The notes: generated by a model from the sequence alone, not told the origin. A stretch of 9,704 nucleotides of DNA from an uncultured Collinsella sp. (GCA_905197385.1 CAJJYO010000042.1:1-9704), one strand, 5' to 3'; positions 1 to 7,136 are shown, numbered from the stretch's first letter. Made by a program: numbers and translations.

Positions 1-18
1 GGCCAACCGAAGTTGACC
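1..18 (-). terminator. UUCG hairpin after tRNA-Lys, cut by window edge
   Basis: On the minus strand this forms a 7-bp stem, GGTCAAC paired with GTTGGCC including one G-U pair, closed by a TTCG tetraloop with a C-G closing pair, a very stable combination. On the plus strand the same position is a C-A mismatch, so the structure belongs to the minus-strand transcript. It lies 18 bases after the tRNA-Lys 3' end. The U-tract that would confirm a Rho-independent terminator would lie outside the window. It could instead be part of a further downstream RNA. Confidence 0.5.
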
Positions 19-36
19 GTCTCAACAATCTTTGGG

Positions 37-109
37 TGGGCCGTCAGGGGTTCGAACCCTGGACCTTGGGATTAAAAGTCCCCTGCTCTGCCAGCTGAGC
101 TAACGGCCC
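37..109 (-). tRNA. tRNA-Lys (anticodon UUU)
   Basis: The minus strand folds into a full cloverleaf of 73 bases: acceptor GGGCCGT with ACGGCCC and discriminator A, D stem GCTC/GAGC, anticodon loop CTTTTAA giving UUU, and T arm CAGGG-TTCGAAC-CCCTG. The first pair of the anticodon stem (G-A) is a mismatch; the other four pair. The 3' CCA is not encoded (the genome reads CCC after the discriminator), so it must be added by nucleotidyltransferase. It reads lysine codons AAA and AAG. It sits 28 bases beyond the stop codon of the aminopeptidase gene on the same strand. Confidence 0.96.
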
Positions 110-118
110 GCGGGTGGC

Positions 119-147
119 ATTGTACCACGGTCTGGGACTATTCCCAA
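119..147 (-). promoter_or_regulatory. Possible tRNA-Lys promoter overlapping the aminopeptidase stop
   Basis: The minus strand has a -10-like TACAAT (119-124) and a -35-like TTGGGA (142-147) separated by 17 bases. The -10 ends 9 bases before the mature tRNA 5' end, a reasonable place for a short leader. The -35 matches the consensus only in TTG and lies inside the last codons of the aminopeptidase gene. Read-through from the peptidase gene is the alternative. Confidence 0.45.
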
Positions 148-1418
148 CTCCATTGGCCGTTCTGGAAAATCACAACTTCACGTCCATCAGGCGTAATGCC
201 CGTAATATCGATGTCGTCCGTGCCGATCATAAAATCGACGTGCGTGCTCGAGACGTTAACGCCATGCTCCAGGAGCTCCTCCTTGGACATATCATACCCA
301 CCCTCGATGCATTCGGGGAAACCGACACCTAGCGCGAGATGGCAGCTAGCGTTCTCGTCATAGAGCGTGTCATAGAACAGAACGCCGCTTTCGCGGATCG
401 GAGTGTTCTTGGAAATGAGCGCGACCTCGCCCAGATGAGCGGCACCTTCATCGGTGTCAATAATGCTCGCAAGCGTTGCCTTGCCCACGCGGGCGTCGTA
501 GTCCACCACGCGGCCGCCCTCGAACTTAATCCAAAAATCTTCGACTTTATTGCCGTGGTGGATGAGCGGCATGGCCGAGTACACGATACCGTCGGCGCGC
601 ATGCGATCGGGCGAGGTGAAGACTTCCTCGGTGGGAATGTTGGGGAAGAAGGGGTGTCCATCAGGCGTCTTGCCCTTGCCGCCGGCCCACTCGTGACCCT
701 TCGTCATGCCAATCGTCAGATCGGTTCCATTTGCCGCGGTGTAATGCAAGTAGTCGAAACGATTGTCGTTCAGGAAACGCAGGTTCTTTTCGAATGCGGC
801 GTCATGGAGTTCCCAGTCGCTCTCCGGGTCCTGGCCATCGGCGCGCGCGGTGTGCAGAATCGCATTCCACAGTTTATAGATTGCAACCTCATCGGCGTCT
901 CCTGGGAACACCTCGTGCGCCCAAGCCACGACCGGAGCGCCGGCGATGCACCACGGATTGATGTTGTAATCCAGTCCACGGCGGAAAACTTTGCACTGCG
1001 TATTCCTCGCCTTTGATGCCGCGGCCGGCTTGGCTGGATCGATGCCCTTGAGGGCCGCAGGATCCGCACCTTCGATAAAGACAAAGCAGGCACCATCCTG
1101 GGCCAAGGAATCCAGCTGCATGCGCTTCCACTCGGGTGTCTGCTCAAAATAGCTTTTCTCGACATGCTCGTACGTGAGCCTCGTCACGGCATCATCGGCC
1201 CAAATGACCGTCACGTGGCCGGCGGCGGCAGCATAGGCCTCCGCGACCACCACGCGCGCAAACGGCGCGCACTCGACCGGAGACTGAACGACGACCTCCT
1301 GGCCGGGCTTGACGTTTACGCCCTTGCGGACGACCAGGCGCGCGTAGTTTTTAATCTTGGGCTCCAGGGCCTTCATGCCCTCCAGAGCCTCTTCGACCGT
1401 CAGGGCAGCTCGAATCAT
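138..1418 (-). CDS. M29-family metallo-aminopeptidase (AmpS/AmpT type)
   Basis: Predicted cytoplasmic metallo-exopeptidase that removes N-terminal amino acids from peptides, using two divalent metal ions. Numbered from the longer start at 1430 (430 aa), all five metal ligands expected for the M29 family can be placed: Glu269 in NIPTEEVF, Glu335 in LGEVAL, His364 in SCHLALG, and His397 and Asp399 in STHVDF. Family length is about 410-430 aa, so the gene is complete. The start at 1418 (426 aa) is chosen because GGAG sits 6 bases upstream of that ATG, while the ATG at 1430 has no Shine-Dalgarno sequence. It is a single-gene unit with the upstream terminator at 1447-1477 and tRNA-Lys downstream. 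The family call is firm; substrate preference cannot be read from sequence. Confidence 0.95.
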   Translation of the reverse strand: MIRAALTVEEALEGMKALEPKIKNYARLVVRKGVNVKPGQEVVVQSPVECAPFARVVVAEAYAAAAGHVTVIWADDAVTRLTYEHVEKSYFEQTPEWKRMQLDSLAQDGACFVFIEGADPAALKGIDPAKPAAASKARNTQCKVFRRGLDYNINPWCIAGAPVVAWAHEVFPGDADEVAIYKLWNAILHTARADGQDPESDWELHDAAFEKNLRFLNDNRFDYLHYTAANGTDLTIGMTKGHEWAGGKGKTPDGHPFFPNIPTEEVFTSPDRMRADGIVYSAMPLIHHGNKVEDFWIKFEGGRVVDYDARVGKATLASIIDTDEGAAHLGEVALISKNTPIRESGVLFYDTLYDENASCHLALGVGFPECIEGGYDMSKEELLEHGVNVSSTHVDFMIGTDDIDITGITPDGREVVIFQNGQWSWE

Positions 1419-1424
1419 GTGCCA

Positions 1425-1428
1425 CTCC
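1425..1428 (-). promoter_or_regulatory. Shine-Dalgarno fixing the aminopeptidase start
   Basis: GGAG on the minus strand, 6 bases before the ATG at 1418. It overlaps the alternative ATG at 1430, so it cannot serve that start. Confidence 0.6.
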
Positions 1429-1446
1429 ATCTATCTATAGAACAGT

Positions 1447-1477
1447 AAAAAGGCGCGCCGCAAAAACGACGCGCCTT
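1447..1477 (-). terminator. Rho-independent terminator of the purC unit
   Basis: The minus strand forms an 11-bp stem, AAGGCGCGTCG with CGGCGCGCCTT including one G-U pair, around a TTTTTG loop, followed by a short T-run. On the plus strand the wobble becomes a C-A mismatch, which supports the minus orientation. It lies 30 bases after the stop of the small membrane-protein gene and just before the aminopeptidase gene, so it separates the two transcripts. Confidence 0.8.
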
Positions 1478-1507
1478 ATATCTTAGCGATAAGTATGTAT
1501 GCAAACG

Positions 1508-2083
1508 CTACTTCTTCTTGGAGTCCTTCTTGTCCTCCTCGGCAGCCGCGCGCTCAATAAGAGCGTTGAGCTTGTTCTCGGACATGCCCTCGGCCTGCGC
1601 GCGGTACATGTTGCGCAAGGGACGAATACGAGCGAAGTCATAGATAAAGTCGCCCAAAATGATGACGTAGGACAAAACAATGCCGACCATCTGGACAGGG
1701 CTGGACACCATGCCAGCGGGAGCGAAGTACAGCGAGGCCCAAATTGCCACGACGAGCACCATGCCAATGGCGAGCACAATCCACCAGATGCGACGGCGCT
1801 TGGTGTAGTCCTCGTCCTGCTTGAGGAGGATATTCGACACCGTATAGATGCGGTCCTCCTTGGCGCGCTGCTTAGCCTTGCGGGCGCGCTTCTCCTCTTT
1901 AGAGAGGCCCTCGAGGTTCTCGCCCTTCTCGAGCTCTTTGCGGCGTGCCTTAGACGAAGCCGGCACGACGCGAACGGAGCTCGCTGCTTGGCGGGCGGGC
2001 TTAGCAGATGCGGCAGACTTGCGCGCAACCCCGGTAACTTCGTGGGATTGCGTGCGCTTGTTCGTGGCGCTACGGGTACTCAC
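1508..2083 (-). CDS. Small two-helix membrane protein of unknown function, in purC unit
   Basis: I do not recognise a named family. The 191-aa product has a long basic, Ala/Ser-rich and then strongly charged N-terminal region (1-98, with Lys/Glu/Arg-rich stretches around 46-78 that could be helical or coiled coil), two hydrophobic segments at about 99-120 and 130-150 joined by a short loop, and a charged C-terminal tail (151-191) ending in lysines. By the positive-inside rule both ends probably lie in the cytoplasm. The start is a GTG at 2083 that directly abuts the TAA of purC; AAGGAG at 2093-2098, inside the end of purC, is 9 bases upstream. This spacing means co-transcription and probably translational coupling with purC. 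No catalytic motif is visible. A direct role in purine synthesis is not implied by the sequence. Confidence 0.85.
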   Translation of the reverse strand: MSTRSATNKRTQSHEVTGVARKSAASAKPARQAASSVRVVPASSKARRKELEKGENLEGLSKEEKRARKAKQRAKEDRIYTVSNILLKQDEDYTKRRRIWWIVLAIGMVLVVAIWASLYFAPAGMVSSPVQMVGIVLSYVIILGDFIYDFARIRPLRNMYRAQAEGMSENKLNALIERAAAEEDKKDSKKK

Positions 2084-2971
2084 TTATGCGTTCTCCTTCA
2101 TGCTTGTGAACTGGGAGCCCGTGATGATCTGGAAGGCCTCGCGATAGCGCTCGGACGTGCCATCGATGACCTCGGCGGGCAGGTGCGGGGTCTCCCCCGT
2201 CATATCCCAGTTGGCCTTGAGCCAATTGCGGACGAATTGCTTGTCGTAGCTAGGCTGGATCTTGCCCTCCTCGTAGCTGGCAGCAGGCCAGAAACGGCTG
2301 GAGTCGGGCGTGAGACACTCGTCGATCAGCGTGACCTTGCCATCAATAACACCAAACTCGAACTTGGTGTCGGCAATGATGATGCCACGGGTCGCGGCGT
2401 ACTCGGCGGCGGCCTTGTAGATCTTGAGGGAAAGGTCACGAATCTGCGTGGCGATGTCCTCGCCCACGATCTCACAGCAACGCTCGAACGAGATGTTCTC
2501 GTCGTGGTCACCGATCTCGGCCTTCGTGGACGGCGTGAACAGCGGCTCAGGAAGCTTGGAAGCCTCGGTCAGGCCCTCAGGCAGCTGGATGCCGCAGACG
2601 GTGCCGTTCTCGTCGTAGGTCTTCTTGCCCGAACCGGTCAGATAGCCGCGGACGATGCACTCGATAGGAATCGTCTGGGCCTTCTTAACCAGCATGGCGC
2701 GGCCAGCGAGGTAGTCACGATACTCAGCAAACTCCTCGGGGAAATCCGCCGGGTCGATGGAAACGAGATGGTTGGGGACGATGTCGGCAAACTTATCGAA
2801 CCAGAATGCCGAGATGCGATTGAGTACCTCTCCCTTAAACGGAATCTCGTCGGGAAGAATGAAGTCGAACGCAGAAATGCGGTCGGTGGCGACCATCAGC
2901 AGGTTTTCACCGGCATCGTAAATATCACGAACCTTGCCACGGGAATCCGGACGACGCTCCATCGTTGTCAC
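2084..2971 (-). CDS. purC: SAICAR synthetase (phosphoribosylaminoimidazole-succinocarboxamide synthase)
   Basis: Joins CAIR and aspartate using ATP to make SAICAR, a late step of de novo purine synthesis in the cytoplasm. Visible family features are the N-terminal nucleotide-binding SRGKVRDIY motif, the first signature PIECIVRGYLTGSG, the second signature IIADTKFEFG, and a following LIDECLTPDSSRFW segment that lines the active site. The length, about 295 aa, suits the longer actinobacterial and clostridial forms. The open frame reaches a GTG at 2980, but the Shine-Dalgarno AAGGAG overlaps that codon; the GTG at 2971 lies 8 bases from it and is the better start. The ATG at 2962 is too far away. 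It is first in a two-gene unit with the membrane protein; its product is the substrate of PurB, encoded at 7137-8483. Confidence 0.97.
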   Translation of the reverse strand: MTTMERRPDSRGKVRDIYDAGENLLMVATDRISAFDFILPDEIPFKGEVLNRISAFWFDKFADIVPNHLVSIDPADFPEEFAEYRDYLAGRAMLVKKAQTIPIECIVRGYLTGSGKKTYDENGTVCGIQLPEGLTEASKLPEPLFTPSTKAEIGDHDENISFERCCEIVGEDIATQIRDLSLKIYKAAAEYAATRGIIIADTKFEFGVIDGKVTLIDECLTPDSSRFWPAASYEEGKIQPSYDKQFVRNWLKANWDMTGETPHLPAEVIDGTSERYREAFQIITGSQFTSMKENA

Positions 2972-2979
2972 GTGAGTCA

Positions 2980-2985
2980 CTCCTT
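2980..2985 (-). promoter_or_regulatory. Shine-Dalgarno fixing the purC start
   Basis: AAGGAG on the minus strand, 8 bases before the GTG at 2971. It overlaps the more upstream GTG at 2980, which it therefore rules out. Confidence 0.65.
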
Positions 2986-3002
2986 ACCTAAATACGACAG
3001 AA

Positions 3003-3022
3003 ATGCGGGTTCTTTCCCGCAT
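3003..3022 (-). terminator. Probable terminator of the two-component operon
   Basis: The minus strand forms a perfect 7-bp stem, ATGCGGG with CCCGCAT, around an AAAGAA loop, then TTCTGT. It lies 58 bases after the sensor-kinase stop and just before purC. The T-run is weak, so termination may be partial; the same hairpin could sit in the purC leader if the purC promoter is further upstream. I see no convincing purC promoter in 2986-3080. Confidence 0.45.
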
Positions 3023-3080
3023 GTTTTCGCAAACTCGGAGCGGCAGGGACGCGGCCCCTCCTTCACCGAATAACGAAAAG

Positions 3081-4646
3081 CTAGTGCTCCATTGTAGTAG
3101 ATGCCGCGTCTGCCGTGTGCTCGCGGGGCAGATGAATTGTAAAAGTCGTACCCTTTCCAAGCTCCGACTCCACGGATATGTAGCCATGGTGACGCTCGAC
3201 GATCTGCTTGGTCACGGCGAGGCCAACGCCCAGGCCGCCAGCTTCGCGGGCGCGGCTGGCATCGGCGCGCCAAAACCGCCCGAAGATGCGCGACAAATCG
3301 TCCTTGGCAATACCGATGCCGGTATCAGAAACGGCAATGCTGACGTGCTTGCGGTCACTGAGCACCGACACCACGACCCAACCGCCCTCGGGGGTGTAGC
3401 GCATGGCGTTGCTCATGAGGTTGATAACACATTGCGTGATCATGTCGGGATCGGCCTCGACGACATCGTCGTGACCCTGGGTCTCGTCCGCAAAACGCAG
3501 GCGCAGATCGCGGTCGACAAACAGGCGCTCCTGGGCATTAACGATGGAACGCACGAAAGGAACCATGTCCACCGGCTCAAGGTTGAGCGGAGCCGTGCTG
3601 TTTTCCATGCGCGACAGGTCGAGCATCTGCTGCACCAGACGAGCCAGGCGACGCGTCTCGGAAGCAACGGTCTCCAAATGCTCATCGTCGGTGGGATACA
3701 CGCCATCCTGCATGGCCTCGACCGTTGCGAGCATGGCCATAAGCGGCGTGCGAAGCTCGTGTGCAACGTCTGAGGTCAGGCGCTTCTCGTGTTTCATATC
3801 CTTCTCGAGCGAAGTGGCCATCTCATCGAAGGTCTCACCCAGCTGATCGATCTCGTCATCACCGCGCAGTCCCGTGCGAGCCGACAGGTCGCCGTCACGG
3901 ATTTGCTTTGCGGTACTGGTGATGCGATGAATCGGCTTGGTGAGCATGCGCGACACGAGCGATCCGATAACGACCGAAATGCAGATTGCAACAACCGCGG
4001 CGAGGGCCATGGCGTTAAAGGTCTTCTCCCTAAACGCAGAGTCCGCCTTGGTGAGCAGAGCGTCGGAGCCGATGGCCCACAGCTTTACCTGTCCGACATG
4101 CTCGCCGGAAGACGTTACAATCTCGACGTTAGCAACGCTATCGGAGTCGGTTGGAGCAGACGAGACCGGGCTATGCGATGCCCTCTTGCCGCTCGTGTCG
4201 TCGGTCGTAGCCTGGTTTTCGCGTACATCGGCGGTGGCGCTTGCCGAGGGCCAGGAATCGTCATAAACGATCACGCCCTTTTTATTGACGACCTGCATAC
4301 CCAGATCGTCGGAAACCAAACTCGACGTTGCGACCGTGCGCAGTTCTCCCGCGGTCCAAGAGCCGTTTTCCTCATATGAGGTTGCCAACTTCTCGGCAGC
4401 GGAATTTGCGATTTCGACGATATTGGAGCGTGTGTAATCCGAAAAGACCGTGCCCCACACAACAGAGACAACGCCCACCAGCACCAATACCGTCATGAGC
4501 GATGTCAGAGCAAAAGCAAGTGCCATGCGCGAGGGATAGCTCATCGTTGGCCGTGAATCGGAACGAGGCGTGTTCCAACTAGCCTTGGAACCCGCCTCGC
4601 TCTCCTGCTTGTGCTTTTGTCCGATTTCAAAGCGCGCAGGTGTCAT
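3081..4646 (-). CDS. Membrane sensor histidine kinase (HAMP, HisKA, HATPase)
   Basis: Autophosphorylates on histidine in response to an outside signal and passes the phosphate to the regulator encoded just upstream. Domains over 521 aa: cytoplasmic tail 1-40; first membrane helix about 41-63; extracytoplasmic region about 66-208; second helix about 211-233; HAMP about 234-286; H-box SDVAHELRTPL with phospho-accepting His296; N-box NLMSNAMRY (409-417); G1 box DTGIGI (441-446); F box IFGRFW (454-459); G2 box GGLGVGLA (470-477). All catalytic boxes are intact. The extracytoplasmic part contains a Ser/Thr/Asp-rich, probably disordered stretch (about 132-172) and matches no sensor domain I recognise, so the signal is unknown. 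The ATG at 4646 is 11 bases from the regulator's stop, with AGGGA 8 bases upstream. An inner ATG at 4544 would shorten the tail but lacks that signal. Confidence 0.95.
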   Translation of the reverse strand: MTPARFEIGQKHKQESEAGSKASWNTPRSDSRPTMSYPSRMALAFALTSLMTVLVLVGVVSVVWGTVFSDYTRSNIVEIANSAAEKLATSYEENGSWTAGELRTVATSSLVSDDLGMQVVNKKGVIVYDDSWPSASATADVRENQATTDDTSGKRASHSPVSSAPTDSDSVANVEIVTSSGEHVGQVKLWAIGSDALLTKADSAFREKTFNAMALAAVVAICISVVIGSLVSRMLTKPIHRITSTAKQIRDGDLSARTGLRGDDEIDQLGETFDEMATSLEKDMKHEKRLTSDVAHELRTPLMAMLATVEAMQDGVYPTDDEHLETVASETRRLARLVQQMLDLSRMENSTAPLNLEPVDMVPFVRSIVNAQERLFVDRDLRLRFADETQGHDDVVEADPDMITQCVINLMSNAMRYTPEGGWVVVSVLSDRKHVSIAVSDTGIGIAKDDLSRIFGRFWRADASRAREAGGLGVGLAVTKQIVERHHGYISVESELGKGTTFTIHLPREHTADAASTTMEH

Positions 4647-4657
4647 ATGTGATTTCC

Positions 4658-5380
4658 CTATTTCTCGTCCGACTTATCGGTCTTGGCCGGAGCCTCGAAG
4701 CGATAGCCGACACCATGGACGGTGTAGAGCCACTTGGGCTTCTTGGGATCATCGCCCAGCTTGGCGCGAAGATTCTTCACGTGGCTATCGATGGTGCGCT
4801 CATAGCCCTCAAAGTCATACCCGAGCACTTTCTCGACCAGCTCCATGCGGTTATACACACGGCCGGGATGGCGAGCAAGCGTGGTGAGCAGCTTGAACTC
4901 GGAAGCCGTCAGATCGACTTCCTTGCCCTCGACCAAGATCTTGTGGCCCGAGATATCGATGACCAGATCGCCGAAGTCGAGTACCTCGACGGCGGGCTCG
5001 TCGGCCTGATGGGCACGGCGGAACAGAGCGCGAACGCGGGCGACGAGCTCGCGCGGCGAGAACGGCTTAATCAGATAGTCGTCGGCGCCGAGCTCAAGAC
5101 CGATAATACGGTCCTCGATCTCGCCCTTAGCCGTCAGCATGATGATGGGGACATCCGAGGTATCGCGAATGGTGCGGCAAACGCGCTCGCCGGGGATCTT
5201 GGGGAGCATAAGGTCGAGCACGACCAGGTCGAACTGATGCTTCTCGAACTCCTCGATCGCGGACTGGCCGTCGCCGACGCCCACAACCCAGTAGCCTTCG
5301 CGCTCGAGATAGGCAGCGACGGCGTCACGGATTGCCTTCTCATCCTCGACCAGCAGAATCTTTTTTGCATCTGAAGCCAT
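4658..5380 (-). CDS. OmpR/PhoB-family response regulator
   Basis: DNA-binding partner of the kinase encoded downstream. Counting from the ATG at 5380 (240 aa), the receiver domain (about 6-120) shows the acidic pair Glu12-Asp13, phospho-accepting Asp56 in VVLDLMLP, Thr83 in IIMLTAK, and Lys105 in YLIKPFSP, all as the family requires. A winged-helix domain follows (about 138-232), with the typical LTASEFKLL start, the ERTIDSHVKNLRAKLG recognition-helix segment and the YTVHGVGYRF wing. The longer frame would start with TTG at 5401, but a G-rich Shine-Dalgarno sequence lies 7 bases before the ATG at 5380. The gene is first in the operon; its regulon cannot be read from this window. No clear promoter is visible upstream. 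Confidence 0.96.
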   Translation of the reverse strand: MASDAKKILLVEDEKAIRDAVAAYLEREGYWVVGVGDGQSAIEEFEKHQFDLVVLDLMLPKIPGERVCRTIRDTSDVPIIMLTAKGEIEDRIIGLELGADDYLIKPFSPRELVARVRALFRRAHQADEPAVEVLDFGDLVIDISGHKILVEGKEVDLTASEFKLLTTLARHPGRVYNRMELVEKVLGYDFEGYERTIDSHVKNLRAKLGDDPKKPKWLYTVHGVGYRFEAPAKTDKSDEK

Positions 5381-5387
5381 AACACGG

Positions 5388-5394
5388 CCCCCCT
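5388..5394 (-). promoter_or_regulatory. Shine-Dalgarno fixing the regulator start
   Basis: AGGGGGG on the minus strand, 7 bases before the ATG at 5380. The upstream TTG at 5401 has no comparable site. Confidence 0.5.
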
Positions 5395-5433
5395 GTCTCA
5401 ATTAGCTAAGAACAAGCCCATTTTAACGCACCT

Positions 5434-5481
5434 GAGCCCGCCAGATGCCGCTATGACGCGGCAGCTCGGCGGGCGGGACTC
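5434..5481 (-). other. Long GC-rich hairpin between lipoprotein and regulator genes
   Basis: An outer stem pairs 5434-5442 with 5472-5481 (nine pairs with one bulged base), and an inner perfect 6-bp stem TGCCGC/GCGGCA (5446-5451 and 5458-5463) carries a 6-base loop. No T-run follows on either strand. It lies in the 153-base gap between the lipoprotein stop and the regulator start. It could end the lipoprotein transcript, lie in the regulator leader, or both. Confidence 0.45.
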
Positions 5482-5533
5482 ACAATTACAACGCGTTTAT
5501 TCCCCTGTTGGCGCCTTTTTAACCCCTCTAAGC

Positions 5534-6745
5534 TTAAAGAGAAAATAGGCGTGCAGTGACCGTCTCTGGTATACCCTGGCTGTTGCGCACCGTGGCGTAC
5601 GTAAGGAATGAGTCCGATTTTCCCGCCGTAGCTGGATAATCGCCATACTCCAAAGCGCGGTCGGGCGACAGCAGCGAGCCATAGGTCTTGGCAGAGGTGT
5701 CGATCAGGAAATGCGACGCCTGTACCTTAACAAGGTATTTATTCTTCTTGCCAGCCGCACATGCGAGCGGCTCACGGGACAGGAAGAGATACGGCCCTCC
5801 CTCATTACCGATATACGTGCCCATGTTGCCCAGGCTGCCCACGCCACTATAGGCCGCCTCGATAGAAAACACGAAGGTATCGCCCATATATACGGCCTCG
5901 AAAGGCGAGACTGACGAGGGAAGGACTAGCTGGGCACGTTTGGTGTTGTTGCCGTCGGTCAAATCGATTGCCGTTATGCCGTAGTAGACGCCCTCGTCGT
6001 TGCGGACACGCGGCGAGATAGTCAAAATGCCGTCGCTCGCGCGCGGGGCCGATGCAAAGCGACCCGTCGATTTCCAAATTATCTCGGCCTTGGATTCATC
6101 AAGCGAGCGACGATAGCAAAACGAATCGCTACTCGTTTTATTGCCACCTGCCGAGGGCATTTTATACCAGATGACTGATGACCCGAACGCCGTAAACAGC
6201 GGCGGATCGTAGTCCTTGCCACCTCGATCGAGCTCAACCACGTCGCCAGAGAGCGAAGCGCCCGACAGATTTTGAGCGTAGAGCTTCCACGATGAATTGG
6301 CAAAGTTCATCTCAACCCACGCGAATACGCCGTCGCCGGCACGGACATCGTAGAATGCATATCCCGTGCCCTCGATAGGATCCTCGATTAATGTGGTAAG
6401 CGAGCCATCGCCCAGGTTGAGCACACCGAGTGTGTTGGCGTGCAGTGCCGATGCGGGCGCCATCATTGCCGCGGCGTAATCGCCGTCGCAGTAGTACAGC
6501 AGCGTACCCAGAGGCAGCGTCCACGACGCCGCCGGCTCAAGATCGATGTCGACTGCCTCGTACTCATCCGTAATCGAGATGATTTTGGAATCATCCTTGA
6601 TAACCTGCGGCTCGCCGGCGGCATCATCGCTGGTACCCGTTTTTTTCGAGCATCCGGCAAGCACCGTGGCAGCGCCCGCAGCAACCCCACCGAGCACAAA
6701 GCCGCGACGCGATATTCCGTTCTTGATGTGATCGGCGATACCCAT
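5534..6745 (-). CDS. Tat-exported lipoprotein, predicted beta-propeller, function unknown
   Basis: The 403-aa product begins with a twin-arginine signal, SRRGFVLGG with Arg13-Arg14, a hydrophobic stretch, and a lipobox LAGC with Cys32 as the lipidated residue. It should therefore be folded in the cytoplasm, exported by Tat and held at the outer face of the membrane. A Ser/Thr/Asp-rich linker (about 33-55) follows. The rest has no family I recognise, but short strand-like motifs of the form DG-hydrophobic-aromatic recur at about residues 80, 138, 188, 238, 288 and 343, four of them exactly 50 apart. This suggests a beta-propeller of six or seven blades. No catalytic motif is visible. The ATG at 6745 overlaps the stop of the TSCPD gene by one base (TAATG), so translation is probably coupled. 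The frame is complete. Confidence 0.85.
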   Translation of the reverse strand: MGIADHIKNGISRRGFVLGGVAAGAATVLAGCSKKTGTSDDAAGEPQVIKDDSKIISITDEYEAVDIDLEPAASWTLPLGTLLYYCDGDYAAAMMAPASALHANTLGVLNLGDGSLTTLIEDPIEGTGYAFYDVRAGDGVFAWVEMNFANSSWKLYAQNLSGASLSGDVVELDRGGKDYDPPLFTAFGSSVIWYKMPSAGGNKTSSDSFCYRRSLDESKAEIIWKSTGRFASAPRASDGILTISPRVRNDEGVYYGITAIDLTDGNNTKRAQLVLPSSVSPFEAVYMGDTFVFSIEAAYSGVGSLGNMGTYIGNEGGPYLFLSREPLACAAGKKNKYLVKVQASHFLIDTSAKTYGSLLSPDRALEYGDYPATAGKSDSFLTYATVRNSQGIPETVTARLFSL

Positions 6746-7008
6746 TAGGCGATCTCGGCGCGAGCGGCCTCGATAGCGCGTGTAAGCTGGTCGGCGCAGG
6801 AGGTCTTTTTCATACCGCAGGTATTACCGGCGAGAACCTCGATTACGCGATCGGCAGGAGCGCCCTCGACCAGCTTGGAGATAGCCTTGAGATTGCCGTC
6901 GCAGCCGCCGGTAAACTCAACGCCCATCACCTTGTTGCCGTCATCGGAAAGGTCAAGGTGAATATTGCGAGCACACACGCCCTGAGGCTTGTAATCAAAC
7001 GAAATCAT
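6745..7008 (-). CDS. TSCPD-domain protein (TIGR03905-like)
   Basis: A small protein of 87 aa that resembles the TSCPD domain also found at the C-terminus of vitamin B12-dependent ribonucleotide reductases, where it is thought to bind metal. The naming motif reads TSCAD here (69-73), with alanine in place of proline. Four cysteines, Cys12, Cys36 (in TGGCDGN), Cys64 (in GNTCG) and Cys71, are placed as in the stand-alone family and could bind zinc or another metal. There is no export signal, so it should be cytoplasmic. AGAGGGG (7014-7020) lies 5 bases before the ATG. It is first in a coupled pair with the lipoprotein gene. Function of the stand-alone family is not known to me. Confidence 0.88.
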   Translation of the reverse strand: MISFDYKPQGVCARNIHLDLSDDGNKVMGVEFTGGCDGNLKAISKLVEGAPADRVIEVLAGNTCGMKKTSCADQLTRAIEAARAEIA

Positions 7009-7042
7009 GCGATCCCCTCTCAGAATGTTATTCGAGACGACT

Positions 7043-7069
7043 ATTATCCCCGTCTTTCCCTAAATGCAA
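7043..7069 (-). promoter_or_regulatory. Possible promoter of the TSCPD-lipoprotein pair
   Basis: GATAAT on the minus strand (7043-7048) matches the -10 consensus in five of six bases. TTGCAT (7064-7069) is upstream but only 15 bases away, shorter than ideal. The site lies between the purB hairpin and the TSCPD start, where a promoter is expected. Confidence 0.35.
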
Positions 7070-7072
7070 CGA

Positions 7073-7110
7073 GGCGCTTTGCCGGCAACACACATTACCA
7101 GCAAAGCGCC
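7073..7110 (-). terminator. Hairpin after purB, terminator-like but without U-tract
   Basis: A perfect 10-bp stem, GGCGCTTTGC with GCAAAGCGCC, encloses an 18-base loop. It begins 27 bases after the purB stop. Neither strand has a T-run behind it, so it may act as a 3' end stabiliser or a weak terminator rather than a classic one. Confidence 0.5.
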
Positions 7111-7136
7111 CTAAAAAGCTAACGTTATGCCCGAAC

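Noticed and set aside
1499..3073. Plus-strand open frame of 524 codons opposite purC and the membrane-protein gene
   Set aside because: It is antisense to purC, which has clear family signatures, and arises from high GC content. It has no domain and no good ribosome site.
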